Shown one piece after another: positions 41,730 through 50,741 of a DNA stretch of 64,000 nt (positions are counted from its first letter, which is position 1; the number at the start of each line of letters is the position of its first letter). The DNA comes from Fen-999 sp041480065 (lineage in GTDB: Bacteria; Pseudomonadota; Gammaproteobacteria; Burkholderiales; Rhodocyclaceae). The position numbers and the translations under genes are program-made. A model generated the notes under the pieces. That model ran no database searches. It was given only the letters and a program-made list of their open reading frames with translations, and was not told the origin of the DNA. The stretch spans positions 1-64,000 of the forward strand of contig JBGOZF010000020.1 of assembly GCA_041480065.1 (NCBI GenBank), in the 5' to 3' direction.

Positions 41730-44071
41730 ACGCCATCCGTCTGCTGCTCTTCGTCATTGGCCTCGTGGTCCCCGGGGCGATGCTCCGCGCGCAGGACTTG
41801 TCTGTTGCCGACCTGGAGTTCATCGCGCCCATCGTCGAGACGCAAATCCGTGATGGCCGGATACCCGGCGCGGTCGTCCTGGTCGGCCATCGGGGCAAGG
41901 TGGTCTATCGCCAGGCCTTCGGTTCGCGGGCGCTTGAGCCGACGGCCGAGGCCATGACCGTCGACACCATTTTCGACCTCGCCTCGCTCACCAAGGCCGT
42001 TGCCACCACCACTGCCGTGCTGCAACTGGCCGAACGGCGCCGCCTGAATCTCGACGCGCCGGTTTCACGCTACTGGCGCGGCTTCTCGGCGCACCGCAAG
42101 GGCGCGATCACCATCCGGCAACTGCTCGCCCACACGTCCGGGCTGCGCGCCGACTTCGAGGGGAAGCAGACGTGGACCGGGGCGGAGGCCGCCGCGAGAC
42201 GGGTGGCCGGCGAAACGCCGGTGGCGCCGCCCGGCAGCCGCATGATCTACAGCGACCTCAACTTCCTCGTCCTCGGCGAACTGGTGCGCCGGGTTTCCGG
42301 CCAGCCGCTCGACGCCTATTGCCGGCGCCGGATCTTCGAACCGCTCGCCATGGACAGCACGCGCTTCCTGCCGCCGGAATCCTGGCAAGCCCGGATTGCG
42401 CCAGCGGAACGCGCGGACGCCGGACTCCCGCGCGGCATCGTGCACGACCCGACGGCCCGGCGCATGGGCGGTGTCGCGGGCCACGCCGGACTCTTCTCGA
42501 CGGCGGACGACCTGGCCACGTTCGCCCAGGCCCTGCTCGACGGCGGCGTCGGTCACAGCCATCGCATCCTGCGCCGCGAAACCGTGGCGCAACTGATGCT
42601 GCCGCAGCCGCCCGCAGCGGGGCCCGACTTGCGCGGCCTGGGCTGGCGTGCCGAACCGCCGCTGGTGGCGAACCGGGATGAACTGCCGCCGGCGGGCGCC
42701 ATCGTACACTTCGGCTATACCGGTACCGCGCTGTGGGTCGACCCGGTCACCGAGACTTACCTCATCGTCCTGACCAACCGCCTGCATGCCCGCGCCGGGG
42801 ATGCCGATCCGCTGCGCCGGCAAATTGCCGGCCTCGTCGGTGCGGCACTCGGACCGCTGCCCTTTGCGCAGCTTGTCACCGGCCGGCCGCAACTTGCGCG
42901 CTACGCCAGCCTGCGTTCCGACCAGCGCCGGCGGCAGCAGCAACACCGCATCGCCACCGGAATCGACGTCCTCGCGGCGGACGGCTACTCGCCGCTACGT
43001 GGCGCCCGGATCGGCCTGATCACCAACCAGACCGGCGTCGGCGCGGACGGACGCCGCAGCATCGACCTGTTGCGCGGCGCGCCCGGCGTCACCCTCGCAG
43101 CCCTCTTCAGTCCCGAACACGGACCGGCCGGCAGCGTCGACGCCGCGGTGCCTTCGGGTGTCGATGCGGCCAGCGGTCTGCCGGTGCATTCCCTCTACGG
43201 CAATACGCGACGGCCAACGCCGGCGATGCTCGAAGGACTCGACGCGCTCGTGTTCGACATCCAGGACGCAGGGACGCGCTTCTACACCTATGCCGCGACC
43301 ATGGCCTACGCGATGGAAGCGGCGGCGGCCAAGGGCATCCCCTTCTACGTGCTTGACCGGCCGAATCCCATCGGCGGCGCCATCGTCCAGGGGCCGATGC
43401 TCGACGCGGATCGAACATCCTTCACCGCCTACCTGCCGATGCCCGTGCGGCACGGCATGACCATCGGCGAACTGGCCCGGATGTTCAACGAGGAGAAGCC
43501 GATCGGCGCCCGCCTGACCGTGATCCCGATGGCCGGCTATGGCCGCGAGGCATGGTTCGACCAGACCGGGCTGCCCTGGATCAATCCGTCGCCGAACCTG
43601 CGCAGTCTCGCCGCGGCCAGTCTCTATCCGGGCGTCGGCCTGATCGAAGGCGCCAACGTCAGCGTCGGCCGTGGAACGCCGACGCCCTTCCAGGTCGTCG
43701 GCGCGCCCTGGGCCGACGCGGCAACTCTGGCCGCGCACCTGAACGAACGTCACATCCCCGGGGTGTATTTTCTGCCGACGCACTTCGTCCCCGACGCCGG
43801 CCCCTTCCGCAATCAGGCCTGCCACGGCGTCCGCATCGTTCTGGCCGACCGCCTGATCCTCGACGCGCCGGCCCTGGGCATCGAACTGGCCGGCGCCCTG
43901 TACCGCCTGTTTCCCGATCGCTTCCGTCTCGACCTGACCCTCGGCGCCATCGGCTCGCGCCAGGTTGTCGAAGCGATCCACGACGGCACCGATCCCCGCG
44001 ACATCGCCGCCGCCTGGCAGGCGCCATTGGCCGTCTTCGAGAAAACGCGGGCGCGGTACCTGATCTATTGA
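41726..44071 (+). CDS. Fusion: beta-lactamase-family serine hydrolase (AmiE-like) + DUF1343/NamZ exo-muramidase
   Basis: A 781-aa exported protein made of two enzymes. A signal peptide (MNAIRLLLFVIGLVVPGAMLRAQ) precedes a class-C beta-lactamase-type domain (about 30-400) with SLTK at Ser87-Lys90, YSDLN and an HFGYTGTALW late motif. Then a DUF1343 domain (about 410-781) with YSPLRGARIGLITNQTGVG, SPEHGPAG (EHG, Glu464), DIQDAGTRFYTY, DRPNPIGG and EGANVSVGRGT. DUF1343 is the NamZ exo-beta-N-acetylmuramidase family. In Bacillus subtilis the separate amiE and namZ genes sit side by side and act in sequence on cell-wall fragments, so this fusion should cleave the peptide and then MurNAc. Start ATG 41726 overlaps the upstream stop (ATGA). 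Confidence 0.9.
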   Translation: MNAIRLLLFVIGLVVPGAMLRAQDLSVADLEFIAPIVETQIRDGRIPGAVVLVGHRGKVVYRQAFGSRALEPTAEAMTVDTIFDLASLTKAVATTTAVLQLAERRRLNLDAPVSRYWRGFSAHRKGAITIRQLLAHTSGLRADFEGKQTWTGAEAAARRVAGETPVAPPGSRMIYSDLNFLVLGELVRRVSGQPLDAYCRRRIFEPLAMDSTRFLPPESWQARIAPAERADAGLPRGIVHDPTARRMGGVAGHAGLFSTADDLATFAQALLDGGVGHSHRILRRETVAQLMLPQPPAAGPDLRGLGWRAEPPLVANRDELPPAGAIVHFGYTGTALWVDPVTETYLIVLTNRLHARAGDADPLRRQIAGLVGAALGPLPFAQLVTGRPQLARYASLRSDQRRRQQQHRIATGIDVLAADGYSPLRGARIGLITNQTGVGADGRRSIDLLRGAPGVTLAALFSPEHGPAGSVDAAVPSGVDAASGLPVHSLYGNTRRPTPAMLEGLDALVFDIQDAGTRFYTYAATMAYAMEAAAAKGIPFYVLDRPNPIGGAIVQGPMLDADRTSFTAYLPMPVRHGMTIGELARMFNEEKPIGARLTVIPMAGYGREAWFDQTGLPWINPSPNLRSLAAASLYPGVGLIEGANVSVGRGTPTPFQVVGAPWADAATLAAHLNERHIPGVYFLPTHFVPDAGPFRNQACHGVRIVLADRLILDAPALGIELAGALYRLFPDRFRLDLTLGAIGSRQVVEAIHDGTDPRDIAAAWQAPLAVFEKTRARYLIY

Positions 44072-44240
44072 AGCTTGGGAAAGCCAGTCGCGTCACCAAG
44101 GAAGGCAAGGGGTTCGTTTCCGGAGCCGATTTGCGTTTTCCCCGAGCAGGGATTGCCGCACGCCAATGGGCCTGATACGCTCCCGTCATTGAGCGGCGAC
44201 GAATGACTGCCGTGCGATTTGCGGAGGCCTGCGTAAGGTC

Positions 44241-44753
44241 ATGCGACTAGAGTGCCGTTTATGTGTCATTCGAGATTGGCAGCCCGGCGATGAGGCGGCC
44301 CTGATTGCGGTTGCCGACAATCGGAACGTCTGGCGAAATATGCACCATCGTTTCCCGCATCCCTACACGCAAGCCGATGCCAGCCATTGGCTCTCTTTGC
44401 TTGCGGCCATGCCCGAGCCTACGCACTGGGCCATCGAAGTGAATGGCGCCCCGGTTGGCGGCATTGGCGTCGATATCGGAGAGGGCATCTTCGCCAAGTC
44501 AGCGCAATTCGGCTACTGGCTCGGCGAACCATACTGGGGGCGTGGCATCGTGTCGGAGGCGGTGCCTGCAGCCTCCGAATACGCCCTCAGCCACTTTGGC
44601 CTGGTACGCCTGGAGGCGCCGGTTTTCGGGTGGAATCCCGCCTCCATGAGGGTACTCGAAAAGGCAGGCTTCTTGCGCGAGGGCGTTCTGCGCAAGAGCG
44701 TCCTCAAGGAAGGTCAGTTGATCGACCAGATTCTTTATGCTCTCGTCCGGTAA
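44241..44753 (+). CDS. GNAT-family N-acetyltransferase (RimJ/RimL-like)
   Basis: A 170-aa acetyltransferase. The acetyl-CoA-binding block is GYWLGEPYWGRGIVSEAVPA (about residues 94-113), followed by RLEAPVFGWNPASMRVLEKAGFLREGVLRKSV, as in RimJ/RimL and ribosomal-protein or small-molecule acetyltransferases. The N-terminal RDWQPGDEAALIAVADNRNVWRNM is typical. The gene stands alone, 169 bases after the fusion enzyme gene and 55 bases before the small phosphatase. Substrate unknown. Confidence 0.9.
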   Translation: MRLECRLCVIRDWQPGDEAALIAVADNRNVWRNMHHRFPHPYTQADASHWLSLLAAMPEPTHWAIEVNGAPVGGIGVDIGEGIFAKSAQFGYWLGEPYWGRGIVSEAVPAASEYALSHFGLVRLEAPVFGWNPASMRVLEKAGFLREGVLRKSVLKEGQLIDQILYALVR

Positions 44754-44808
44754 GGCGACGTGATTGGCCCGACTCCATTCCCGGGGCTGATCACCGCAGT
44801 TCGCTGAC

Positions 44809-45162
44809 ATGGCGCGCGTACTGTTCGTTTGCAGTCAAAACCGCCTGCGCAGCCCGACGGCCGAGCAGGTGTTCTCCGGCTACCCGGGGCTTGAGTGTGC
44901 TTCTGCCGGCCTCAACAACGATGCCGAAAATCCGCTTACGCCGGAGCTTTGCGAATGGGCCGAGATCATTTTTGTCATGGAGAAAGCGCATCGAAACAAG
45001 CTCTCCGCCAGGTTCCGCGATCATCTTCGAAACGCCCGAGTGATATGCCTCGGTATTCCAGACAACTACGCGTTCATGGATCCGGCACTTGTTCGGCTGC
45101 TCAAGTCGAAGGTCGCACCCTTTCTGGCCAATGCGGATGCGGGCGGTCGGGAACGCGGGTAA
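44809..45162 (+). CDS. Small low-molecular-weight protein tyrosine phosphatase-like protein
   Basis: A 117-aa protein with the phosphate loop CSQNRLRSPTAE (Cys8, Arg14, matching CX5R-S) at the N-terminus, then ECASAGLNNDAENPLTPELC, EIIFVMEKAHRNKL and VICLGIPDNYAFMDPALVRLL. The last contains an Asp that could be the general acid. It is shorter than classical LMW-PTPs (~150 aa) and matches the compact COG4551-type family. The active-site Cys and Arg are intact. The accessory region starts just downstream. Confidence 0.87.
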   Translation: MARVLFVCSQNRLRSPTAEQVFSGYPGLECASAGLNNDAENPLTPELCEWAEIIFVMEKAHRNKLSARFRDHLRNARVICLGIPDNYAFMDPALVRLLKSKVAPFLANADAGGRERG

Positions 45163-45558
45163 TCGTCCGGCAGCTTGCGAGAACAAGGCGCAAGGACAGA
45201 TCCTGACCGGGGCCGCCGGGAAGGTCTTTCAGCAGACGCGATAGTCTCTCCGGGCTGGCCGCCAAGGCGTCGGTCCCTCCGAACGTTCACAGCAGCACCC
45301 GCTCGATCCTGCCAGCATTGGCCACCCGCGTATCTGGATGAGACCACCGCGGCGACTTGGCGCGACCAGAAAATGACCCATATGCATCATGGACATACCC
45401 TGGGCAACATTCGTAGCATCGTGGCATGCGCTGATCGGAGTAAGGATGCGATGCAAACCGCCTGCGGACGTCCCCGATGGGAATCGGGCCCAACCGCGAG
45501 CGCCCGGGCGATGTCGGTCTATCGGCTCGCCCCAGACCAAGACACGTGAGGTTCCGGC
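45163..45558. other. Gene-poor stretch with a gene-end remnant
   Basis: No convincing gene. A short plus-strand frame (45175-45549) has shadow-like composition, rich in Arg/Pro/Ser with no motif. The only recognisable sequence is the 48-bp copy of the 3' end of the DUF3683 oxidoreductase gene at 45281-45328, listed separately. It forms the left edge of the accessory segment. Confidence 0.6.
45281..45328 (-). pseudogene. Remnant of the 3' end of a DUF3683 FAD/Fe-S oxidoreductase gene
   Basis: Read on the minus strand, this encodes a C-terminus VANAGRIERVLL-stop, against AANAGGIERVLL-stop at the end of the intact gene at 50742. At the DNA level 45281-45328 aligns without gaps to 50736-50783, with 39 of 48 bases identical by my count, including a run of 19 identical bases. 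Nothing of the gene remains upstream of it. The two copies are in direct orientation and bracket the RHS/PEP-CTERM segment. Confidence 0.75.
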
Positions 45559-46186
45559 ATGAATATCGACAAGATGACCATTTTCTGGCGCGCCAAGACG
45601 CGCGTGTTCCTGCTGGCGTGCGCCATGGCCCTGACCAGTGCCGAGTCCGCTGCGATAAGTCCCCACTGCGCCTTGGGGGAGGTCGCCTCCCGGGAGGGAA
45701 CGATTACGGTTTCCGGATCGGTAAACGCCTCGAAGTCCGAGGGTGGTCTCTGGTGGAGGCAGGTCGGCTCCAAGACCTATTCGGGCGTGTATCACTTCAA
45801 GAACGAAGTCGGCCAGTGCGTTGACGATCCTGAGTACTCGCCCACGCCGCCGTTACCGCCTACTGTAAGCTAAGGGCGGGGCTGTCGCTGGCACCGAAAC
45901 CGGCAGCGGTTCGGACACGACAACCGACAATGGCTGCGAAGGCTTTGAACTAGGACTGTGGCAGGAGGAAAAGGTCACCACCAAGCCCGGTGCAAGCCTT
46001 CCCCCTGGAAGGCAAAGTGGATCGGAGTTGATTTTCGATTTCGACGCGGGCACCTATTCGGTCCTTGTGGTCGAGGTTCGCTACGCTTTGGAAGTGCAGT
46101 TGCATCTGGTCCGCAAGTCATTTCTCGGCAATGATACATATGCACTATTGATCACCTTCGTGGTGTCTGCTCATATATGCACCTAG
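45559..46186 (+). pseudogene. Secreted-protein gene, probably split by a frameshift near 45866-45873
   Basis: The first part (45559-45873, 104 aa) starts with a signal peptide (RVFLLACAMALTSAESAA) and continues SPHCALGEVASREGTITVSG and SKTYSGVYHFKNEVGQCVDD to a Pro-rich PTPPLPPTVS end. Directly after, the +2 frame is open from 45869 to TAG 46184-46186 with no ATG, reading GTETGSGSDTTTDNGCEGFE, LIFDFDAGTYSVLVVEVRYA and so on. An open frame without a start codon that abuts another frame's stop suggests one gene of about 210 codons broken by a small indel. Alternatively the 104-aa protein is complete. The family is not recognised. Confidence 0.5.
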
Positions 46187-46246
46187 AGATGCTGCCTCAT
46201 GCAGCATGGTCATATCGCTCACATATTTCATTCGGGAGAAATGCAA
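45874..46246 (+). other. Region between the secreted-protein start and the RHS gene
   Basis: No independent gene. Most of it is the start-codon-less open frame described under the frameshifted gene (to 46186). It then holds about 60 AT-richer bases with the RHS ribosome site GGGAGA at 46234-46239. Confidence 0.5.
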
Positions 46247-49200
46247 ATGACCGTCTCGCGCCGACCGCTTCGAAGTGTGTTCACGGTTCTTCTGTTTGGT
46301 CTAGTGCAGTTCGTGTCACCGCAAGTTTGGGCGCAACTTGCCTTCACCCAGAGCTTGGACGAAATTGTGGTGCCAGTGAATTCCTCCGTCGATCTAACCT
46401 ATGTCCTCACCAACATTACGCCAGTCGACCAGACCTTCGTTGGTGCCAACACTGGGGTGACACCAATGTTGCCTTATGACTACGAAATCAAGTTTGAGGT
46501 TTCCCCGTACTCGGGTACTTGCTCACCGTACCTGGTATTGACTGCAAATGGCGGGTCGTGTTCGTTGACCGGTACATTGTCTGTAGTAAGGCCCCCAAGC
46601 AACTATCATTATCAGAATCCTTACAGCTTGGCTTCGATTCAAACGGTAGTGATGTCCTACTATTCTCCCAATGGATTTCCGTACCTTGCCCATTCCGTTC
46701 CCGTCAACTTGAAGGTCATGGAAGCTGTTCCTTACGACACCGTCGACGACCCCTGCAACAAGAAGGGGTCCATCATCGGCTGCGAAAACCAGAGTCTCGG
46801 CGAGACCATCCCCGTTACAGGTACGTCGTTCGCGCTCCACTACCGAAGCGACCGTGTGACGGGACGCTTGCGTGCGGATGCGGTGGGCGTCGCGCTTGCA
46901 AAGGATCTGGGCGGCTGGACGCTGACGCCCTATCACCGCTACGACCCGGTCGAAAATAGACTGCTCCTCGGCAACGGCGAGCGTCACGATGCAGCCGCCC
47001 TGGGCACCGTGAAGCGATCCCCGGCGGGCGGTTACCTCATCGCCTACGACAGCGACAACCAGGTTCATGAATTCGCGGCCGACGGAACGCATCTGCAAAC
47101 CCGCCATACCCTGACCGGCGCCACCCTGTACCGTTTCACGACCAACGCCGGAAAGCTGGCTTTCATCACCGACGCCTACGGCAATGTCACCACGATCCAG
47201 CGCGACAGCAACGGACGGCCGACTGCCATCGTCGCGCCTTTCGGCCAAGTCACCCGGATCACGACGGATGCGAACGGCTACCTTGCTCAAGTCATCAATC
47301 CCGCGGGCGGCACCATCAAGCTGCAAAGCGGCGCCGCAGGGTTGCTGACCAGCTTTACCCGGACCAATGGTGTGAGTTCGAGCTTCGACTACGACGCGGA
47401 TGGCCGTCTGGTACGCGATATCGGTCCGACGGGTGCCGTGCAGACGCTCAGCCGCGAAGGTGCCAGTGTCATGGACTTCACTGTGATTCACACGTCAGGT
47501 GAAGGACGGACCACCCGCTACGAAGTCAGTCGCCACAGCAGCGGCGGCGACGACCGGTCGATAGTCGACCCTGCGGGTTTGACGACGACAATCAACCACG
47601 CGGCCGGAACGGCGGCAGATACGCCTGACGGCATGCACAGTGGCTCGACGCTGGGTGATGATCCGCGTTTCGGCAAAACGGAATCCTTCAGCAGCGACGC
47701 TGGTGCGAGCACCCCCAGCGGATTGTTCATGATGACGTTCGGCAAGCGCACCGCCACACTATCCGATCCGAACGATCCATTCAGCCTGACCGAGCAGAAC
47801 GAAACCCTGACCATCAACCGCATGCCCGACGGCGTCGAGCTTCCGCCAGGCCTACCGCCGATGCTCGGCAGGACCTACACCCAGCATTTCGATGCCGCTA
47901 CACGCACCTCCACCCTGACGTCGCCTTCTGGGCAGGTGAAGAAAACCATCATCGACGATAAGGGGCGTCAGTCGCAGACGCAAGTGGCGGGCCTGGCACC
48001 CCAGACCTTCGCCTACGACACTCGCGGCCGTCTGGCCCGGGTGAGCACTGGCAGCAGCGGTGACGAGCAATTCGTTGCCCTCGGCTATGACGCCAGCGGC
48101 TGGCTATCCTCGGTTACGGACTCGCTCGGGCGGAGCATGCAATTCACGCGAGACGCTCTCGGCCAAGTCGTCAGGCAGCAATTGCCCGGCGGTCGGATTC
48201 TGCGTTTCGCCTACGATGCCGACAGCCATATGACGATGCTGACGGTGCCCAGCGGCGCCATGCATCGTTTCAGCTACGATAGGAATGGCCTTCTGTCGGC
48301 CTACGCGGCGCCCAGTGTCCCCGGCGCCAAGACGATCACCCGTTACAGTTACGATCTCGACCGCAGGCTCAAGCAGGTCAGCCGGCCCGATGGAGCGCTG
48401 CTGGATTACAGTTACGACACGGCCGGTCGCCTGAGTGCCATCACTACTCCCCAAGGAGAGTATCGATACGCTTATTCGCCGACTACGGGAAAGCTCTCCT
48501 CGATCGATGCACCGAGCAGTGTCCGCTCGGCATTTACTTACGATGGCAGCCTTCTGACCGGGGAGGCCTGGTCCGGGGCGATCGCTGGGTCGATCGGCAT
48601 GGCCTACGACTTCGAGTTCCGGGTCCAGACGATGACGCTGAACGGTGCCAATCCAATCGCCCTCACCTACGATACCGACGGACGCCTATCTGCGATAGGC
48701 GATCTGACACTCACGCGTGACGCCGGCAACGGCCTGCTGACTGGCAGCAAGCTCGGCGGCGTGGAAGACCACTACGACTACGACCAATTTGGTCAAGTCA
48801 CCCGCTATCAGGCCAGCGCAAATGGTACGGTGCTGCTTTCCCGCGACTACACTTACGACCTGATCGGCCACATCGTCGGCGTGACCGAGAGTTCCGGAGG
48901 GGCGACCATCCGGCACGGCTACCAATACGATGCCGCGGGCCGCCTCAGTCAGGTCACGACGAATGACGCCGTCGTGGCCACCTACCAGTACGACGCCAAC
49001 GGCAACCGGACTCATGTCGATCGCAACGGCGTGTCATCCACAGCCACCTTCGATGCCCAGGATCGACTGCTCAGTTTCGGAAACGCGACTTACACTTATA
49101 CTGGGAATGGCGAACTGGCGAGTCAGACCCGCGCTGGCCAGACTACCAGCTATGGATACGATGCGCTCGGCAATCTTGTGTCTGCGCAGTTGCCAAACGG

Positions 49201-50005
49201 CACGGCAATTTCCTATCTGGTCGATTCCTTCAATCGCCGCGTCGGCAGGCAAGTTGGCGGCACCCTCACCACCAGTTACCTCTATGACGGTCCCCGTATC
49301 GTGGCGCAACTTGATAGCGCGAACACCGTCGTAAGCCGCTTCATCTATGGCAGCAACGCACAAACCCCCGATTTTCTGCTACATGGCGGCAACACTTACA
49401 GAATCTTCTCCGACCATCTGCACAGTCCTCGCTTGGTGGTCGATGTCGCGACTGGCCAGGTGGCCGAGCGCATCGACTACGATGAGTCCGGTGTCGTTAC
49501 CAATGACACCCGCCCGGGCTTCCTGCCGTTCGGATTCGCGGGCGGGCTTTATGACTTTGATACCGGACTTGTGCACTTCGGGGCGCGTGAATATTTCCCC
49601 TCAACTGGACGGTGGACCTCGAATGATCCGATCCTTTTCTACGGTGGCGACGCGAATCTGTACGGCTATGTTCTCAACGATCCCCTCAACATGACAGATC
49701 CAGCCGGTCTCGGTCCGGAGAATTTCATCAACGAGGAAACGCTTCAGAAAATTGAGCAGGGGATCCGCGATATTCAGCAGACGTTTAAAGTGAAATGGGA
49801 GGAGGCGGTCAAAATGTATTGGGAAGCCGATTCTATTAAGTCTAGCGGCAAAGCAGATAGCCGCCCCGGAGTCAAAGGCTGGAAGCCGGGCAGCGGGCCG
49901 ATGCTAATCATCATCGTCTGCGGGCGCCAACTCATGGAAAGCATCAGAGAGCAAGCATGTTACTCCGGTAGAGGCGCCTGCACAGCCGAGGATTTGTTTC
50001 AGTGA
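46247..50005 (+). CDS. Sec-exported RHS/YD-repeat protein with a variable C-terminus
   Basis: A 1252-aa secreted protein. It has a signal peptide (MTVSRRPLRSVFTVLLFGLVQFVSPQVWA), a ~150-aa N-terminal domain, and a bridge segment (DPCNKKGSIIGCENQSLGET) before many YD repeats (YDSDNQVHEFAADG, YSYDLDRRLKQVSRPDGALL, YQYDANGNRTHVDRNG and others). The RHS core ends FGAREYFPSTGRWTSNDPIL then LYGYVLNDPLNMTDPAGLGP. The last 97 residues (from 49712) are unlike the core and contain Cys at CGRQLMESIREQACYSGRGAC, in the place where polymorphic toxins sit. ATG 46247 has GGGAGA 7 bases upstream; ATG 46241 is too close to it. No PAAR or VgrG domain and no obvious immunity gene follow. Confidence 0.9.
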   Translation: MTVSRRPLRSVFTVLLFGLVQFVSPQVWAQLAFTQSLDEIVVPVNSSVDLTYVLTNITPVDQTFVGANTGVTPMLPYDYEIKFEVSPYSGTCSPYLVLTANGGSCSLTGTLSVVRPPSNYHYQNPYSLASIQTVVMSYYSPNGFPYLAHSVPVNLKVMEAVPYDTVDDPCNKKGSIIGCENQSLGETIPVTGTSFALHYRSDRVTGRLRADAVGVALAKDLGGWTLTPYHRYDPVENRLLLGNGERHDAAALGTVKRSPAGGYLIAYDSDNQVHEFAADGTHLQTRHTLTGATLYRFTTNAGKLAFITDAYGNVTTIQRDSNGRPTAIVAPFGQVTRITTDANGYLAQVINPAGGTIKLQSGAAGLLTSFTRTNGVSSSFDYDADGRLVRDIGPTGAVQTLSREGASVMDFTVIHTSGEGRTTRYEVSRHSSGGDDRSIVDPAGLTTTINHAAGTAADTPDGMHSGSTLGDDPRFGKTESFSSDAGASTPSGLFMMTFGKRTATLSDPNDPFSLTEQNETLTINRMPDGVELPPGLPPMLGRTYTQHFDAATRTSTLTSPSGQVKKTIIDDKGRQSQTQVAGLAPQTFAYDTRGRLARVSTGSSGDEQFVALGYDASGWLSSVTDSLGRSMQFTRDALGQVVRQQLPGGRILRFAYDADSHMTMLTVPSGAMHRFSYDRNGLLSAYAAPSVPGAKTITRYSYDLDRRLKQVSRPDGALLDYSYDTAGRLSAITTPQGEYRYAYSPTTGKLSSIDAPSSVRSAFTYDGSLLTGEAWSGAIAGSIGMAYDFEFRVQTMTLNGANPIALTYDTDGRLSAIGDLTLTRDAGNGLLTGSKLGGVEDHYDYDQFGQVTRYQASANGTVLLSRDYTYDLIGHIVGVTESSGGATIRHGYQYDAAGRLSQVTTNDAVVATYQYDANGNRTHVDRNGVSSTATFDAQDRLLSFGNATYTYTGNGELASQTRAGQTTSYGYDALGNLVSAQLPNGTAISYLVDSFNRRVGRQVGGTLTTSYLYDGPRIVAQLDSANTVVSRFIYGSNAQTPDFLLHGGNTYRIFSDHLHSPRLVVDVATGQVAERIDYDESGVVTNDTRPGFLPFGFAGGLYDFDTGLVHFGAREYFPSTGRWTSNDPILFYGGDANLYGYVLNDPLNMTDPAGLGPENFINEETLQKIEQGIRDIQQTFKVKWEEAVKMYWEADSIKSSGKADSRPGVKGWKPGSGPMLIIIVCGRQLMESIREQACYSGRGACTAEDLFQ

Positions 50006-50089
50006 CTTGGGGGAAAGAGGGGACACCTTTCTCCCGCACCACTGATCATGATGTTCAGCTGACGTTACCCATTGGAAGGAGAACGAACA

Positions 50090-50689
50090 ATGTACTCGTT
50101 AGGCAATGCAGCACGGGTGCTGCTCGCGGCAGCAGTTCTTGCATTCATATCAAGTTCAGCTTTCGCCGCCACGACCGAGCTGAACTTCCAGGCGTCCGAC
50201 CAGAGTTGGGTCGCCACAGGTTTGTCGGTCGACGTGACGCCCGCTCTCGGTTACACCTTCAGCGGCAGCTACAGCGGCGACGAGATAGTCTTCTCCGTCG
50301 TTGGAACGGAACATGACTGGACCCTCGACATCATGGCGCCGGACGGGGCAGCGCTGGCTGTGGGAACGTATCTGAACACGGCCCATCCCCCGTTCCTCAA
50401 TGCCGGTCAGCCCGGACTCGCGTTCTTCGGCGACGGGCGGCTCGACAGCCAGGATTCGGGATTCTTCGCGGTGCGCGAGTTGGCGATCGGCTCCGGCGGC
50501 AACATCGACAAACTTGCGGTGGACTTCACCCAGTATGGCGAAGGCAATCAGGGTTGGTGGCTGCGCGGGCAACTCAGGTACAACTCCAGTATCCCGGCTA
50601 TCCCCGAACCCAGCGCGGCTCTGACGCTTCTGGTCGGTCTGCCGCTCCTGTGGCGCGCGCGTCGTTTCAGGTCTGTCGCAAATTCCTGA
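50090..50689 (+). CDS. PEP-CTERM sorting-domain protein
   Basis: A 199-aa exported protein. It has a signal peptide (NAARVLLAAAVLAFISSSAFAATT), a beta-rich body (FQASDQSWVATGLSVDVTPA; FSGSYSGDEIVFSVVGTEHD) and a C-terminal tripartite PEP-CTERM signal IPEPSAALTLLVGLPLLWRARRFR: the PEP motif, a hydrophobic helix and a basic cluster. Such proteins are processed by exosortase EpsH/XrtA and linked to the cell surface or exopolysaccharide. ATG 50090 has AAGGAGA 7 bases upstream. No exosortase gene lies in the window, so it must act in trans. Confidence 0.9.
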   Translation: MYSLGNAARVLLAAAVLAFISSSAFAATTELNFQASDQSWVATGLSVDVTPALGYTFSGSYSGDEIVFSVVGTEHDWTLDIMAPDGAALAVGTYLNTAHPPFLNAGQPGLAFFGDGRLDSQDSGFFAVRELAIGSGGNIDKLAVDFTQYGEGNQGWWLRGQLRYNSSIPAIPEPSAALTLLVGLPLLWRARRFRSVANS

Positions 50690-50741
50690 ATGACTTTGCT
50701 GCCGCAGCTCCAAGCGTCAAGGTGTCAGTTCGCCCGGACGC

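Noticed and set aside
45175..45549. 124-codon plus-strand frame
   Set aside because: Low-complexity Arg/Pro/Ser composition, no ribosome site of note, and it lies over the gene-end remnant at 45281.
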